Shown: positions 8,337-17,228 of the stretch, piece after piece | How the letters are laid out: every line of letters starts with the position of its first letter | Position numbering within the stretch: position 1 is the stretch's first letter | Source: an uncultured Muribaculaceae bacterium | Lineage (GTDB): Bacteria; Bacteroidota; Bacteroidia; Bacteroidales; Muribaculaceae | Direction of reading: 5' to 3' | NCBI GenBank assembly: GCA_910585275.1 | Contig: CAJUCW010000028.1 | Span: 1-49,666, forward strand | DNA length: 49,666 bases | Notes under the pieces: generated by a model | The model's database searches: none | What the model was told of the DNA's origin: nothing | What the model saw: the letters and a program-made list of their open reading frames with translations, nothing else | Made by a program: the position numbers and the translations under genes

Positions 8337-10643
8337 TCACTCTATCGTTATTTTGTCAAGCTGATATTCGCTTCCGGTCAATACAAGACCTCCGTTGGCA
8401 ACGAGGTCTGCAAGCACGTCTGCCGTGAGTTCTATTTCAAGAGGACTGGAAGGCACGTCGAACTGGCTTGGGAAAGGATCCGGGAGGTTGCCCCAGCTGT
8501 CGCCATGGCGGAGCGATATGCACCACCAGGTGTCATCTCCGACTCCGCTCACAGTCGGAGTCGTATAAAGCCGAAGGATCGAACCGGGTTTTACCTTTGA
8601 CCAATCATATCCGCCCCATGCAAGATCCTGATTGCCTCCCCATCCGCTACAAATCCACGGACCTTCCCATATGGTAGTCTCCATCGAGATTTCCCATTCA
8701 CCGGTCACTTTGCTCACCACACAGTTGGCACCCTGGATTATGAGTCCCGTCGTGCTCCAGCCGTCATCGGTGTTCATAATCTGGCTGAGGACATCCGCCG
8801 TCAGTTCGAGTTCTGCGGTGGTGGCTCCTGTTGCAGGCTCAAGCATCACGATTTGCCCCCAGTTGGCGTTGTTCACCTGAATCTGTGCGCCCTCGCGCGG
8901 AGTTATGTGGAACACAAGCTTTCCACCCGCAGGCACGCCTTCAAGATTTTCCTTATAAATGCGGAACTTATTGACGCCTTCATCACCGTTCCAGTCAAGG
9001 TCAATCATCGGGCCGCCATAAACCACGCGCTCCTGATGGGTGGCGGGTATCACGGCGATGTTGTAGGTGATGGTGCCGTTGCTCGACACAAGGGTAACTT
9101 TCGAGTCCTTGCCTGCCGACGCGGGAACCTGCACGATGAGAGTGTTGCCGTTGAGTATATACTGCACCGCCTGGCCATTGACCTGCACGCCGGTAAGCTT
9201 GTCGGCGTTGGAAATTTCAAAGGTTACGGTCGAGCCGGCGTTAATCTCCACATCATCGCCCGGAAGGACGGTGGCATAGGCACAAACCGGAGCCGAAAGA
9301 TTGATTGCCGGAGCCTCTACGCTCTCACCGTTGGTGAGCGTGAAGACCACGCTGTTCGCGCCTTCCGAAAGAGTCGCGGGTACAGTCAATTTTATTTCGT
9401 TGGCCATGGGATTCTCAATCTCCACAGTCGCGGTGCCTCCGAAAGTCACGGATGCTACGTTCTGGAGGTTTTTGCCGGAAATTGTTATCTCCGATGCCAG
9501 CGATGCCGGGTCTGCGCTATAGGAAACGGTATTGGGTTTGAGAGTGGAAATCTCCACTTCCACCGCGCCGCCCGATGCCGTGTGGAGCACGGCCTTGCCG
9601 CTCTGCGTCCCTTCCGGAACTTTCACGGCTATTTCGGTAGCAGATGTGGACTCGGGTGCCACTTCTCCCTCTACGTTGGGGAAGCTGACGCCGGTCACGA
9701 GTTCCATATTCACACCCTTGAACTTGATGACGTCGTCTTTCCAGATGTCGGAAGCCGGATCTGCCACTACCTCTTCGGGAAGAGCCACGCCAATAGTTGC
9801 TATAGCCACTTTCACGCCCGAAGCAGGAATCATCACGACGGTGCCGTCCGATACGTTTTCGGGCAATACGAATGTCAGTTTGTCGTCTTCAGTAGCGAAC
9901 TCCACCTCTTCACCGTTGGGCATCTCCACTTTCTTCACGAGGTCGATGTCGGTTACGGTCACGGTTACTGTCTCGCCGGGTTTCACCTTGGTAAGGTCGG
10001 CCACGCTCTCCACAGAGGGGAGCACGATGGTGATTTCCTCTTCTGAATAGATCCAGTTGGGGAGCGGTTCACCTCCGTCGCTGATGATTACCTTGCCACT
10101 CTTGGCGGTTTCAGGCACGATAAACGAAATCTCCTGACGACTGTGTGTGGTGAAATCCTCCTCGTCGATTACCACCTCTTCGGGAAGAATCACTTCTGAA
10201 ATCAGGTTGAGGTAATCACCCTTCAGCGTAAGGGTTGAACCTGGCTTCACGCTCATCGGGGTCATCTCGTCGAGCGAGATGGGTTCGAGGAACGAGAGGG
10301 CGGTGAGCGACGTGATGTCGCCCCCTGCGTGGTGGAGCACCACCTTCCCCTCTTCCGCGTTTTGCGGAACTGTGATTCTGATTTCTTCGTTAGAGATTAC
10401 CTTGATGTCGGTCACGTCGCCCGAGCCGGGGATTGTGATTGAGGTAATCTGGTTCATGCCGGAGCCCAAAAAGCGGAGTTCACCGCCACGCGCCACGGGA
10501 CGCGGGCCCCATACGTTGAGGTTTACACCTCCCTTATACTGTTGGGTGTCATATTCCTCTTTTCCGCAGGATGTCAGCACAGCGGGAAGCATGATTGCCA
10601 TGCCGAGCGCCAACACGCCTGTAAGCTTAAAAATCTTGTTCAT
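8337..10643 (-). CDS. Multi-IPT/TIG surface glycan-binding lipoprotein
   Basis: The 768-residue protein has lipobox LTSC (Cys26). Residues about 40-530 are a string of roughly six IPT/TIG-type Ig repeats, each containing phrases such as PGSTLTLKG, ITVPQNAEEGKVVL or VPEGTQSGKAVLHTASG. Two C-terminal beta-sandwich modules of about 110 residues follow. They resemble each other in ending ELTADVLSQIMN...GLIIQGANCVVSKVT and ELTADVLADLVANGGLVLTGSEYQLDKITIE, and both are rich in Trp. The architecture is that of a SusE/F-position surface glycan-binding protein that holds mannan near SusC/D. The exact carbohydrate-binding family of the tail modules is not recognised. Confidence 0.8.
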   Translation of the reverse strand: MNKIFKLTGVLALGMAIMLPAVLTSCGKEEYDTQQYKGGVNLNVWGPRPVARGGELRFLGSGMNQITSITIPGSGDVTDIKVISNEEIRITVPQNAEEGKVVLHHAGGDITSLTALSFLEPISLDEMTPMSVKPGSTLTLKGDYLNLISEVILPEEVVIDEEDFTTHSRQEISFIVPETAKSGKVIISDGGEPLPNWIYSEEEITIVLPSVESVADLTKVKPGETVTVTVTDIDLVKKVEMPNGEEVEFATEDDKLTFVLPENVSDGTVVMIPASGVKVAIATIGVALPEEVVADPASDIWKDDVIKFKGVNMELVTGVSFPNVEGEVAPESTSATEIAVKVPEGTQSGKAVLHTASGGAVEVEISTLKPNTVSYSADPASLASEITISGKNLQNVASVTFGGTATVEIENPMANEIKLTVPATLSEGANSVVFTLTNGESVEAPAINLSAPVCAYATVLPGDDVEINAGSTVTFEISNADKLTGVQVNGQAVQYILNGNTLIVQVPASAGKDSKVTLVSSNGTITYNIAVIPATHQERVVYGGPMIDLDWNGDEGVNKFRIYKENLEGVPAGGKLVFHITPREGAQIQVNNANWGQIVMLEPATGATTAELELTADVLSQIMNTDDGWSTTGLIIQGANCVVSKVTGEWEISMETTIWEGPWICSGWGGNQDLAWGGYDWSKVKPGSILRLYTTPTVSGVGDDTWWCISLRHGDSWGNLPDPFPSQFDVPSSPLEIELTADVLADLVANGGLVLTGSEYQLDKITIE

Positions 10644-10671
10644 GTTGTTTGCTATTGTTTACTGTGTGACA

Positions 10672-11991
10672 TTAGTTTTTTACTACACGGATGTTGTCGA
10701 TTTTTATGAGGGGAGTGCAGTCCACACCAGCCACTCCGCCATTCCAAAGGAAGAGCTGGAGGCTCGCGAAGTCCTCGGGGCTGCTCAGGAACGCATCGGC
10801 GCCACTGCCGTCGCCGGCATAGACAAAATCCTTGATGGGGAACGACACCGTGATCCACTTGCCGTCGGTGTGGTATGCCTCGGTCACGCTCCATGGAGTC
10901 CATAGGCCACGTGCCCATCCACTCTGGAAATAGGAGTTGTTGCACCCTGCCACAGTGTTGCCGAAGATATCGGTGCCCGCGTTGCCGAACGACACACGGT
11001 CGGTGCCCGCGAAAATCAGCTGCATAGCGCAAGCCTGCCATGCCTTGTCGGCAGGGATGCACACCTCAAATTTGAGACTCATATTATTGAAATCGGTGAA
11101 ATCAGCGATGTCACACAGACGCGAGCCTACACGTTCGGGATAGTCGGTCGGGGTATTCCAGCTTCCCGCCCAATATTCGAACGAGAAGTTGTTGTCGTCC
11201 CAGGCGTCTTTTCCGGCAAGCAGGGTGTTGCCGTCGCCGAGGGTGATATAGTTGCCGCTTATCGATGTCTCGTCGCTTATGATGGGGCGTGCATGCCAGC
11301 TCTGGGAGGTGCCGAGACCGGTGATGCCGTCGAAGTCGAAGAGCATGCCGTTGGTGTCCATATAGTTGAAGGGACTTTCACCCTTGCCGTAGATTGAAGT
11401 CACCACCACCGGGGCTTCCGACGCACCTTCGGGCACTACTACAGTCAGCTGTGTCTGCGAGATGCTCCTGATTACGGCAGGAACGTCGCCGAAACTTACC
11501 GTGAGAGGCACATTGGGGTCGTCGGCGAAATATGCGCCGTCTATGGTCACCACCTCGCCGGCATGGGCATATTCGCAGCTCATCTTCTCCACGCGTGGTG
11601 CGGGAACCGACACCTCAAACGGGAACTGGGTCTCTATGCCTGTGGAGGTTATGAAGCGGGCTATGTTTGTCACCTCACCGGGAATCACGTTGGGAATATC
11701 AACGATGATGGTGTTGCTGGTCACCATCGTGGGGTTGAGTTTAGCCTTCTGGTCGTTAAACCATACCTGCTGCACGTCGCCGAGGTTGTCGCCCACGAAG
11801 CAGAGGTGGGCACCGAGCGACGCGCTCGCCACGAGCGAATCGGCCTGGTTGATGTTGCAGGTGCGGGCGTATTTCACCACCGGGGTCGCGCCTTTGTCCT
11901 GCTCGGCATAGGTCTCGTTGCAAGAAACCATCGAGCCGGCGGCGATAACTCCGGCAATCGCCGCGAATGTATATTTTATTCGGTTGTTCAT
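10672..11991 (-). CDS. SGBP-B type glycan-binding lipoprotein
   Basis: The 439-residue protein has lipobox MVSC (Cys24). Two IPT/TIG Ig-like domains (about residues 35-130 and 131-210, with the phrase AGEVVTIDGAYFADD) precede a C-terminal beta-sandwich of about 220 residues beginning NGMLFDFDGITGLG and ending TPLIKIDNIRVVKN. This layout is that of SGBP-B proteins of Bacteroidetes polysaccharide loci, whose C-terminal domain binds the glycan chain. It is the first gene after SusD, the usual SGBP position, with 28-bp spacing on both sides. Ligand specificity for mannan is inferred from the locus. Confidence 0.85.
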   Translation of the reverse strand: MNNRIKYTFAAIAGVIAAGSMVSCNETYAEQDKGATPVVKYARTCNINQADSLVASASLGAHLCFVGDNLGDVQQVWFNDQKAKLNPTMVTSNTIIVDIPNVIPGEVTNIARFITSTGIETQFPFEVSVPAPRVEKMSCEYAHAGEVVTIDGAYFADDPNVPLTVSFGDVPAVIRSISQTQLTVVVPEGASEAPVVVTSIYGKGESPFNYMDTNGMLFDFDGITGLGTSQSWHARPIISDETSISGNYITLGDGNTLLAGKDAWDDNNFSFEYWAGSWNTPTDYPERVGSRLCDIADFTDFNNMSLKFEVCIPADKAWQACAMQLIFAGTDRVSFGNAGTDIFGNTVAGCNNSYFQSGWARGLWTPWSVTEAYHTDGKWITVSFPIKDFVYAGDGSGADAFLSSPEDFASLQLFLWNGGVAGVDCTPLIKIDNIRVVKN

Positions 11992-12019
11992 TTCTATCAG
12001 TATTGATGGTTAGGTGTGT

Positions 12020-13744
12020 TTATTCGCCAGCCTCGGGTGTGCCGCCTTCAGAGCCCCCGTAATAATCCACGGGATCTCTGAGAAGGGCGGGAGAGGTTGA
12101 GGAAACGGCTGCCGGGATAGGTGCGGTAAACGCGTCCTTGGTGATTATAATCTTGTTGTATTGTGCGCCGTCGGCTGTGCTGTCAACAATCTTATACACA
12201 TCGAGGTTGTTCTCGTTTGAGGAATCGATGGTGGGATATTTCGCATAGTCGGGCACATACATGGCTGCGCGGTTATAGTTCGTGCCGTAGCCGCTGTTGA
12301 GAAGGTCGAGCGCGGTGGCGTCGTCCGTACGGTAGCGGTAACGCTGGGTGTCGAACCATGTCTGGCTCTCGAAGGCGAGCTCGCGGCGACGCTCCTTGAG
12401 GAGCTCCACGAATGTCACGGAAGAAGCTTCCGACACTCCTGCACGCTGGCGCACCATGTTGTAGTATTTCATCGCACTTGCGTCCGACGTCTGGTCGGCG
12501 GTCCCCATCTTGGCCTCCACGTATGTGAGATATACGTCTGCAAGACGCATCAGATAGATGTTGTTGGCTGCATCCTGGTTGATGCCGACGTTGCCGTCGC
12601 AGTCGGCGGCCTTGCCGATGATATACTTCTTTATGTGTGCGAGCATCTCGTTGCGGTCTTCGAGCACGTCGCCGCTGCCGTCGCGGCTCACATACTGATA
12701 GTTGTATCCCCCGCCTGCACGGTTGAGCATCGGATAGTAGTCGCCGTTGGTCATGTAGGTCCACATGCGGCGTTTGTCGTTGCGGTCATACATGTTCTGC
12801 AAAGAGATTGTGGGGCCTTTGCCGGCTCCCCAGGTCTGGTCGGCTATCACGCTCGAACGGCTCCATGCCACGTTGTGGGCGTTGCCGAAGGCATATCCGA
12901 GCACTCCGCACTGTATGGCGAGAATCGACTCGGGACCGTTGTTGCTCTCCACGTCGAAAAGGGTTTCGTAGGGGATTTCGGTGAGTGCCTGGGTGTTTTC
13001 AATTACGTCGAGGGCGTCGGCTGCCGCTTTGGCATAGAGGGCGTCGCGGTCGTAGCCGTAGTCCTTGTGTGCCGCCATTGTCACCGCAAGCTTGGCACGG
13101 AGGGCGCGGGCCTTACGTTTGTTGAGGCGCCAGTTGTCGCCGGTGTCGTCGGGAAGGAGGTCAACGGCGGCGTCAAGGTCTTCCATGGCGAAGCGATATA
13201 CGCTCGCCTGGGTGTTGCGGGGCACGTCGAGGTTGCCCGAGCCGATCATCTCCGAGTTGTTTTCAATCACAGGCACGTCATGCCACACCTCGGCAAGCAT
13301 GTAATGGCAATAGCCGCGGAATGCGCGCGCCTCGCCTATGGCCTGGTCTATGTCGGCCTGCGTGATGGTGCCGCCGCATACGGGCACGATGTCGTGGATG
13401 ATGCTGTTGGCGTCGAGGATTATGTTGTAGAGCCCTTTCCAACCTTCGTTGAGATAGGGGTTGACAGCTGTGTAGGTTCCGAAATACCACTGCCCTTCGT
13501 CGCCGTAGGTATAGAACATGTCGCCGTTGATCATGTCCATCTTCCACTGGAAGTTCATGTGGAAGTTGCTCCAGGCCTTGGAGCTATAGAGGGCCATGGT
13601 GGTCGATTTCAGAGCTTCCGGGGTCTTGTAGAAGGTCTCCAGAACCGGCTTGTCGATGGGGTCGATGGTAAGGAAGTCGTTGCAGCTTGTGAGCGAGCAT
13701 CCGATCACCAGGGCCATGGCTGAGGTCTTTATTATATTTTTCAT
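12020..13744 (-). CDS. SusD/RagB-like nutrient-binding lipoprotein
   Basis: The 574-residue protein has lipobox LTSC (Cys21) followed by NDFLTIDPIDKP, a typical SusD N-terminus. TPR-like helices (for example INGDMFYTYGDEGQW, AIGEARAFRGYCHYMLAEVW) and the C-terminal ERRRELAFESQTWFDTQRYRY motif are diagnostic of SusD/RagB. It forms the lid of the outer-membrane SusC transporter and presents oligosaccharides for uptake. It follows the SusC gene by 26 bp in the same operon. Confidence 0.96.
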   Translation of the reverse strand: MKNIIKTSAMALVIGCSLTSCNDFLTIDPIDKPVLETFYKTPEALKSTTMALYSSKAWSNFHMNFQWKMDMINGDMFYTYGDEGQWYFGTYTAVNPYLNEGWKGLYNIILDANSIIHDIVPVCGGTITQADIDQAIGEARAFRGYCHYMLAEVWHDVPVIENNSEMIGSGNLDVPRNTQASVYRFAMEDLDAAVDLLPDDTGDNWRLNKRKARALRAKLAVTMAAHKDYGYDRDALYAKAAADALDVIENTQALTEIPYETLFDVESNNGPESILAIQCGVLGYAFGNAHNVAWSRSSVIADQTWGAGKGPTISLQNMYDRNDKRRMWTYMTNGDYYPMLNRAGGGYNYQYVSRDGSGDVLEDRNEMLAHIKKYIIGKAADCDGNVGINQDAANNIYLMRLADVYLTYVEAKMGTADQTSDASAMKYYNMVRQRAGVSEASSVTFVELLKERRRELAFESQTWFDTQRYRYRTDDATALDLLNSGYGTNYNRAAMYVPDYAKYPTIDSSNENNLDVYKIVDSTADGAQYNKIIITKDAFTAPIPAAVSSTSPALLRDPVDYYGGSEGGTPEAGE

Positions 13745-13770
13745 TTCGTTATTGTCGGGATTGGATTATA

Positions 13771-16700
13771 TTAGAAAGTGAGATTTAGGCCTACTGTATA
13801 GGTGCGGGGAGTCGGGTAACGTCCGCGGTCTATGTTCTGCAGGAGGGAGCTCTGGTTGAAGGCGCCGATCTCGGGGTCGTATCCGCTGTATTTCGTGAAG
13901 GTATATACGTTCTGCACGTTGAAATATATCCTCGCGTTCTGCAGATACACTTTCTTCGCCCAGTTCTCGGGGAGGTTGTAGGCAAGCGAGATATTCTGGA
14001 TTCGCAGATAGCTTGCGTCTTCGAGCCAGCGGTCGCTCATACGGTTGTTGCCGTTGGAGTCGAGGTTGGAGAAGCGCGGTATGCCGTTGTGGCCCGGTGC
14101 GAGCTGCAGGTTGGAAATGTCGTCGCTCCCTGCGGGGTCGATTTTCTCTGCCATCGCGCGGTTGAGCACGCTCACAGCCTGGTTGTCCCAGATTGAGTTG
14201 AGGCCTTCGGTGCGGAAGCGGCTCCAGTTGAGGATGTCGCCGCCGAGCTGGCCGGTGAGCCCTACGTTAAGCTCGAAGTTCTTCCATGAGAAAGTGTTGG
14301 TGAAGCCGAAGGTCAGGTCGGGGTTGGGGTCGCCAATCACCTTCTGGTCGGCTTCGTTGATGATTCCGTCGCCGTTCTGGTCCTTGAATTTGAGGTCGCC
14401 AATCCAGGCGCCGCTCGTCTTGTCGATTTTGTTGGCGTAAGGCACAGAGCCGCCGGTCTGGGTGGCATGGCCCACGATATCTGCCTCGTTCTGGAAGAGG
14501 CCTTCGGTTTCATATCCGTAGAACACGCCCATCGGATATCCTGCGGCGAACATCGTCACGGTCTGGAACTGCGAATACCAATCGACATTGCCGTAGATTC
14601 TCTGCGAGTCATCGTTGAGCGCCACGATTTTGTTCTTGTTATGCGAAAGTGTCAGCGAACTGTTCCAGAGGAAGTCTTTCGTTATTACGGGGCGGGCGTT
14701 GATTTGCACGTCAAGACCGATGTTGCGGGTCTTTCCGATATTCGCCCACGGGGTGTTGATTTCCTGCCAGGAGTTGGAGCCGATATGCGAAGGCACGAAG
14801 GTCTGCATCAGTAGGTCCTGAGTCTGCTTGTGGTAGGCATCGACAGTGATTTCCAAGCGGTTGTTGAACGCCGCGAAGTCCAGACCCACGTTCCACTGCT
14901 CCGAAGCCTCCCATTTGAGGTTGGGGTTGGAGAGGTTGGAAGGTATGTAGGCGGTGCCCATCGGGGTCACGATTGTCTGGAGTGCGGAACCGTAGAGATA
15001 AGTTCCGATGTTGGAGTTACCCACCTTGCCGTATCCGAGACGGAGCTTAAGGTTGGAAAGCCAGTTAACGTCCTGCAGCCATTTCTCCTGCACCATACGC
15101 CAGGCGAGTGCCACGGAGGGGAATGTGCCCCACTTGTTGTTGGCGCCGAACTTGCTCGAACCATCGCGGCGCACGGTAGCGGTAAGGAGGTAGCGGTTGT
15201 CGAATCCGTAGTTCACGCGGGCGAAGTAGGATGCCGAAGAGTTGGCGTCGGCAGACCCGGTGTTTTTCACGAAGTCGCCGTCCTCGCCCATGATGAAGAT
15301 GTCGTCGCTGCTGAAATTGTTCTTTATGATCATAGTGTTGTTCCAGCTTCCTTTCGACACCTCGAAACCTACCATGGCGGTCACGTCGTGCTTCTCGGCG
15401 AAGGTCTGGTTGTAGGTGATGTAGTCTTTCTGCATCCAGAACCAGTTGTGGTCTTCGCGCTGCATCATCTGGTTGATGTCGTTCGACACGAGTCCGAACT
15501 GATAGCGGGGGATGAACGATTTGTTCTGGTTCTGCGAAGCGTCGAACGCATATTCGGCACGGAAGGTGAAGTGCTTCAGGAAGTCGGCGCTTACGTAGAA
15601 GTTGCCGTTCACCTTCTGGCGAAGCAGGGTATTATTGGTCATCAGGGCGAGTGCCACGGGATTCCATGTAGATGCACCGTTTACGGTGTTGGGGCCTGCC
15701 CAGTTACCTTCAAAGTCGCGCACCGGCACTTGGGGTTGCATCGTCATGGCCTGCATGATTACGCCGTCGGAGCCGTCGTTTCGGGTGATGGTCTCGTCTG
15801 TACGTGTGTAGGCGAGTGCTCCGCCGATTTTAAGCCATTTGGTGATGTTGTTGTCGATGTTGAAGCGTGAGTTGAATCGGGTGAAGTCGGAGCCGATGAT
15901 CGTACCGTCCTGTTTCATCCAACCTGCGCTCATGGCATATACGGTCTTCTCGTTGCCGCCGTTCACGCTCACCTGGTGGTTCTGCATGAAAGCCGTGCGG
16001 AAAATCTCGTCCTGCCAGTCGGTGCCGCGTCCAAGAAGGGAGATGTCGCTGAAAGTCTCGTCAAAGTTGCCGGTGTTGAGCACCCCTTCGTTAAGGAGCT
16101 GCTGCTGATAAAGAGCATATTCGCGGAGGTCCATCATGTCGAGACGTTTGGCAACCTGCTGCCAGGCCACGTAGCCGTCGTATGTCACGTTGGTGTGTCC
16201 TGCCGAACCTCTGCGGGTGGTCACGAGCACAACGCCGTTGGCACCTGCTGCACCGTAAATTGCACACGCGGAGGCATCCTTAAGCACGTCGATGCTAACG
16301 ATGTCGGAGGGAGCGATGGCTGCGAGGGGGTTTACGGTGGTCTGGCCGTTGGAGCCGCCCATCCAGTCGAAGCCCTGCACAGAGTTGGTGCCGCTCATGG
16401 GCACTCCGTCGATCACGTAGAGAGGTTCGTTGGAAGAGTTGAGCGAGCTTGCGCCTCGGATACGTACGGAGGTCGCACCGCCCGGGGCGCCGGAGTTCTG
16501 CGTAACCTGCACACCGGCCACTTTGCCCTGGAGCATCTGGTCGGCGTTGGTCACGATGGTCTGCTTCATCTGCTTTTCCGAAAGCGAAGCCACCGAACCG
16601 GTGATGTCTGATTTCTTCTGGGTGCCGTAGCCCACCACTACCACCTCGTCGAGAACTTCCGAATTCTCCTTAAGGGTGATGGTGACGTTGGTTTGGCCGT

Positions 16701-16968
16701 TCAGAGGAAATTCCTGAGTATCCATGCCCACATAGCTCACGACAAGCGTGGCTTTGGGCGACTTTACTTTGAGGGCGAATTTACCATCGATATCCGTGGC
16801 TACGCCGTTGATGGTATTCCCCTTCTCCTGGACCGTGGCGCCGATAAGCGGTTCTCCCGTGTTATCTTGCACCAAGCCGGTGACGGTGGTCTGGCCTACT
16901 GCCGTGAGCATCACGCACAGCAGCAATGTGGTCATCACACCCCTTAGGTCGATTTTTCTAAGTTTCAT
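13771..16968 (-). CDS. SusC/RagA TonB-dependent oligosaccharide transporter
   Basis: The 1065-residue outer-membrane receptor has a signal peptide (to about residue 25), a carboxypeptidase-regulatory-like domain (about 28-105, GLVQDNTGEPLIGATVQEKG), a TonB-box/plug start EVVVVGYGTQKKSDITGSVA, a plug with SVRIRGASSLNSSNEPLYVIDG, and a 22-strand-type barrel ending RTYTVGLNLTF. There is no N-terminal STN signalling domain, consistent with control by a separate AraC protein and not by an anti-sigma factor. It is the first gene of the mannan operon and pairs with SusD to import manno-oligosaccharides. Confidence 0.97.
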   Translation of the reverse strand: MKLRKIDLRGVMTTLLLCVMLTAVGQTTVTGLVQDNTGEPLIGATVQEKGNTINGVATDIDGKFALKVKSPKATLVVSYVGMDTQEFPLNGQTNVTITLKENSEVLDEVVVVGYGTQKKSDITGSVASLSEKQMKQTIVTNADQMLQGKVAGVQVTQNSGAPGGATSVRIRGASSLNSSNEPLYVIDGVPMSGTNSVQGFDWMGGSNGQTTVNPLAAIAPSDIVSIDVLKDASACAIYGAAGANGVVLVTTRRGSAGHTNVTYDGYVAWQQVAKRLDMMDLREYALYQQQLLNEGVLNTGNFDETFSDISLLGRGTDWQDEIFRTAFMQNHQVSVNGGNEKTVYAMSAGWMKQDGTIIGSDFTRFNSRFNIDNNITKWLKIGGALAYTRTDETITRNDGSDGVIMQAMTMQPQVPVRDFEGNWAGPNTVNGASTWNPVALALMTNNTLLRQKVNGNFYVSADFLKHFTFRAEYAFDASQNQNKSFIPRYQFGLVSNDINQMMQREDHNWFWMQKDYITYNQTFAEKHDVTAMVGFEVSKGSWNNTMIIKNNFSSDDIFIMGEDGDFVKNTGSADANSSASYFARVNYGFDNRYLLTATVRRDGSSKFGANNKWGTFPSVALAWRMVQEKWLQDVNWLSNLKLRLGYGKVGNSNIGTYLYGSALQTIVTPMGTAYIPSNLSNPNLKWEASEQWNVGLDFAAFNNRLEITVDAYHKQTQDLLMQTFVPSHIGSNSWQEINTPWANIGKTRNIGLDVQINARPVITKDFLWNSSLTLSHNKNKIVALNDDSQRIYGNVDWYSQFQTVTMFAAGYPMGVFYGYETEGLFQNEADIVGHATQTGGSVPYANKIDKTSGAWIGDLKFKDQNGDGIINEADQKVIGDPNPDLTFGFTNTFSWKNFELNVGLTGQLGGDILNWSRFRTEGLNSIWDNQAVSVLNRAMAEKIDPAGSDDISNLQLAPGHNGIPRFSNLDSNGNNRMSDRWLEDASYLRIQNISLAYNLPENWAKKVYLQNARIYFNVQNVYTFTKYSGYDPEIGAFNQSSLLQNIDRGRYPTPRTYTVGLNLTF

Positions 16969-17116
16969 ACGTTGGTTTGATGTAGGTTGATATATGAGTT
17001 TTTACAATTTACAATTAGCTATCAGTGATTTTGATTAGAAATTTCAATCTCGATTATGATTCGGCATTTCGATTTGCTATTTCGATTAACAAATCACAAT
17101 TCCTAATTTCTGACTG

Positions 17117-17124
17117 CAAAATTA
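17117..17124 (-). promoter_or_regulatory. Likely -7 element of the SusC operon
   Basis: On the minus strand TAATTTTG at 17117-17124 matches the -7 consensus. It lies about 150 bp before the SusC start codon. No TTTG exists 19-21 bp upstream; that position is occupied by the shared 16-bp motif at 17146-17161. A weak -33 overlapped by an operator is what an activator-dependent promoter would look like. Confidence 0.5.
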
Positions 17125-17145
17125 CTGCCAACTCCAAGGGAATTG

Positions 17146-17161
17146 TAATACTATTTTGTCT
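17146..17161 (+). promoter_or_regulatory. Candidate AraC operator upstream of SusC
   Basis: TAATACTATTTTGTCT fits the motif TRATACTATYTTRTCY that also lies upstream of the GH5 and GH36 genes of this locus. Here it is inverted relative to the gene and sits just upstream of the -7 candidate, overlapping the -33 position. Binding by the local AraC protein is an inference. Confidence 0.5.
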
Positions 17162-17228
17162 TCAACTTATCAAGATTTGCAAATTGGTTTTTAACCTTCG
17201 ATTTTAAATATGTTTAACAACATGATTC

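Noticed and set aside
8853..10046. 397-residue plus-strand frame opposite the IPT lipoprotein
   Set aside because: Antisense shadow of a protein with lipobox and Ig repeats; Cys/His/Gly-rich translation with no family.
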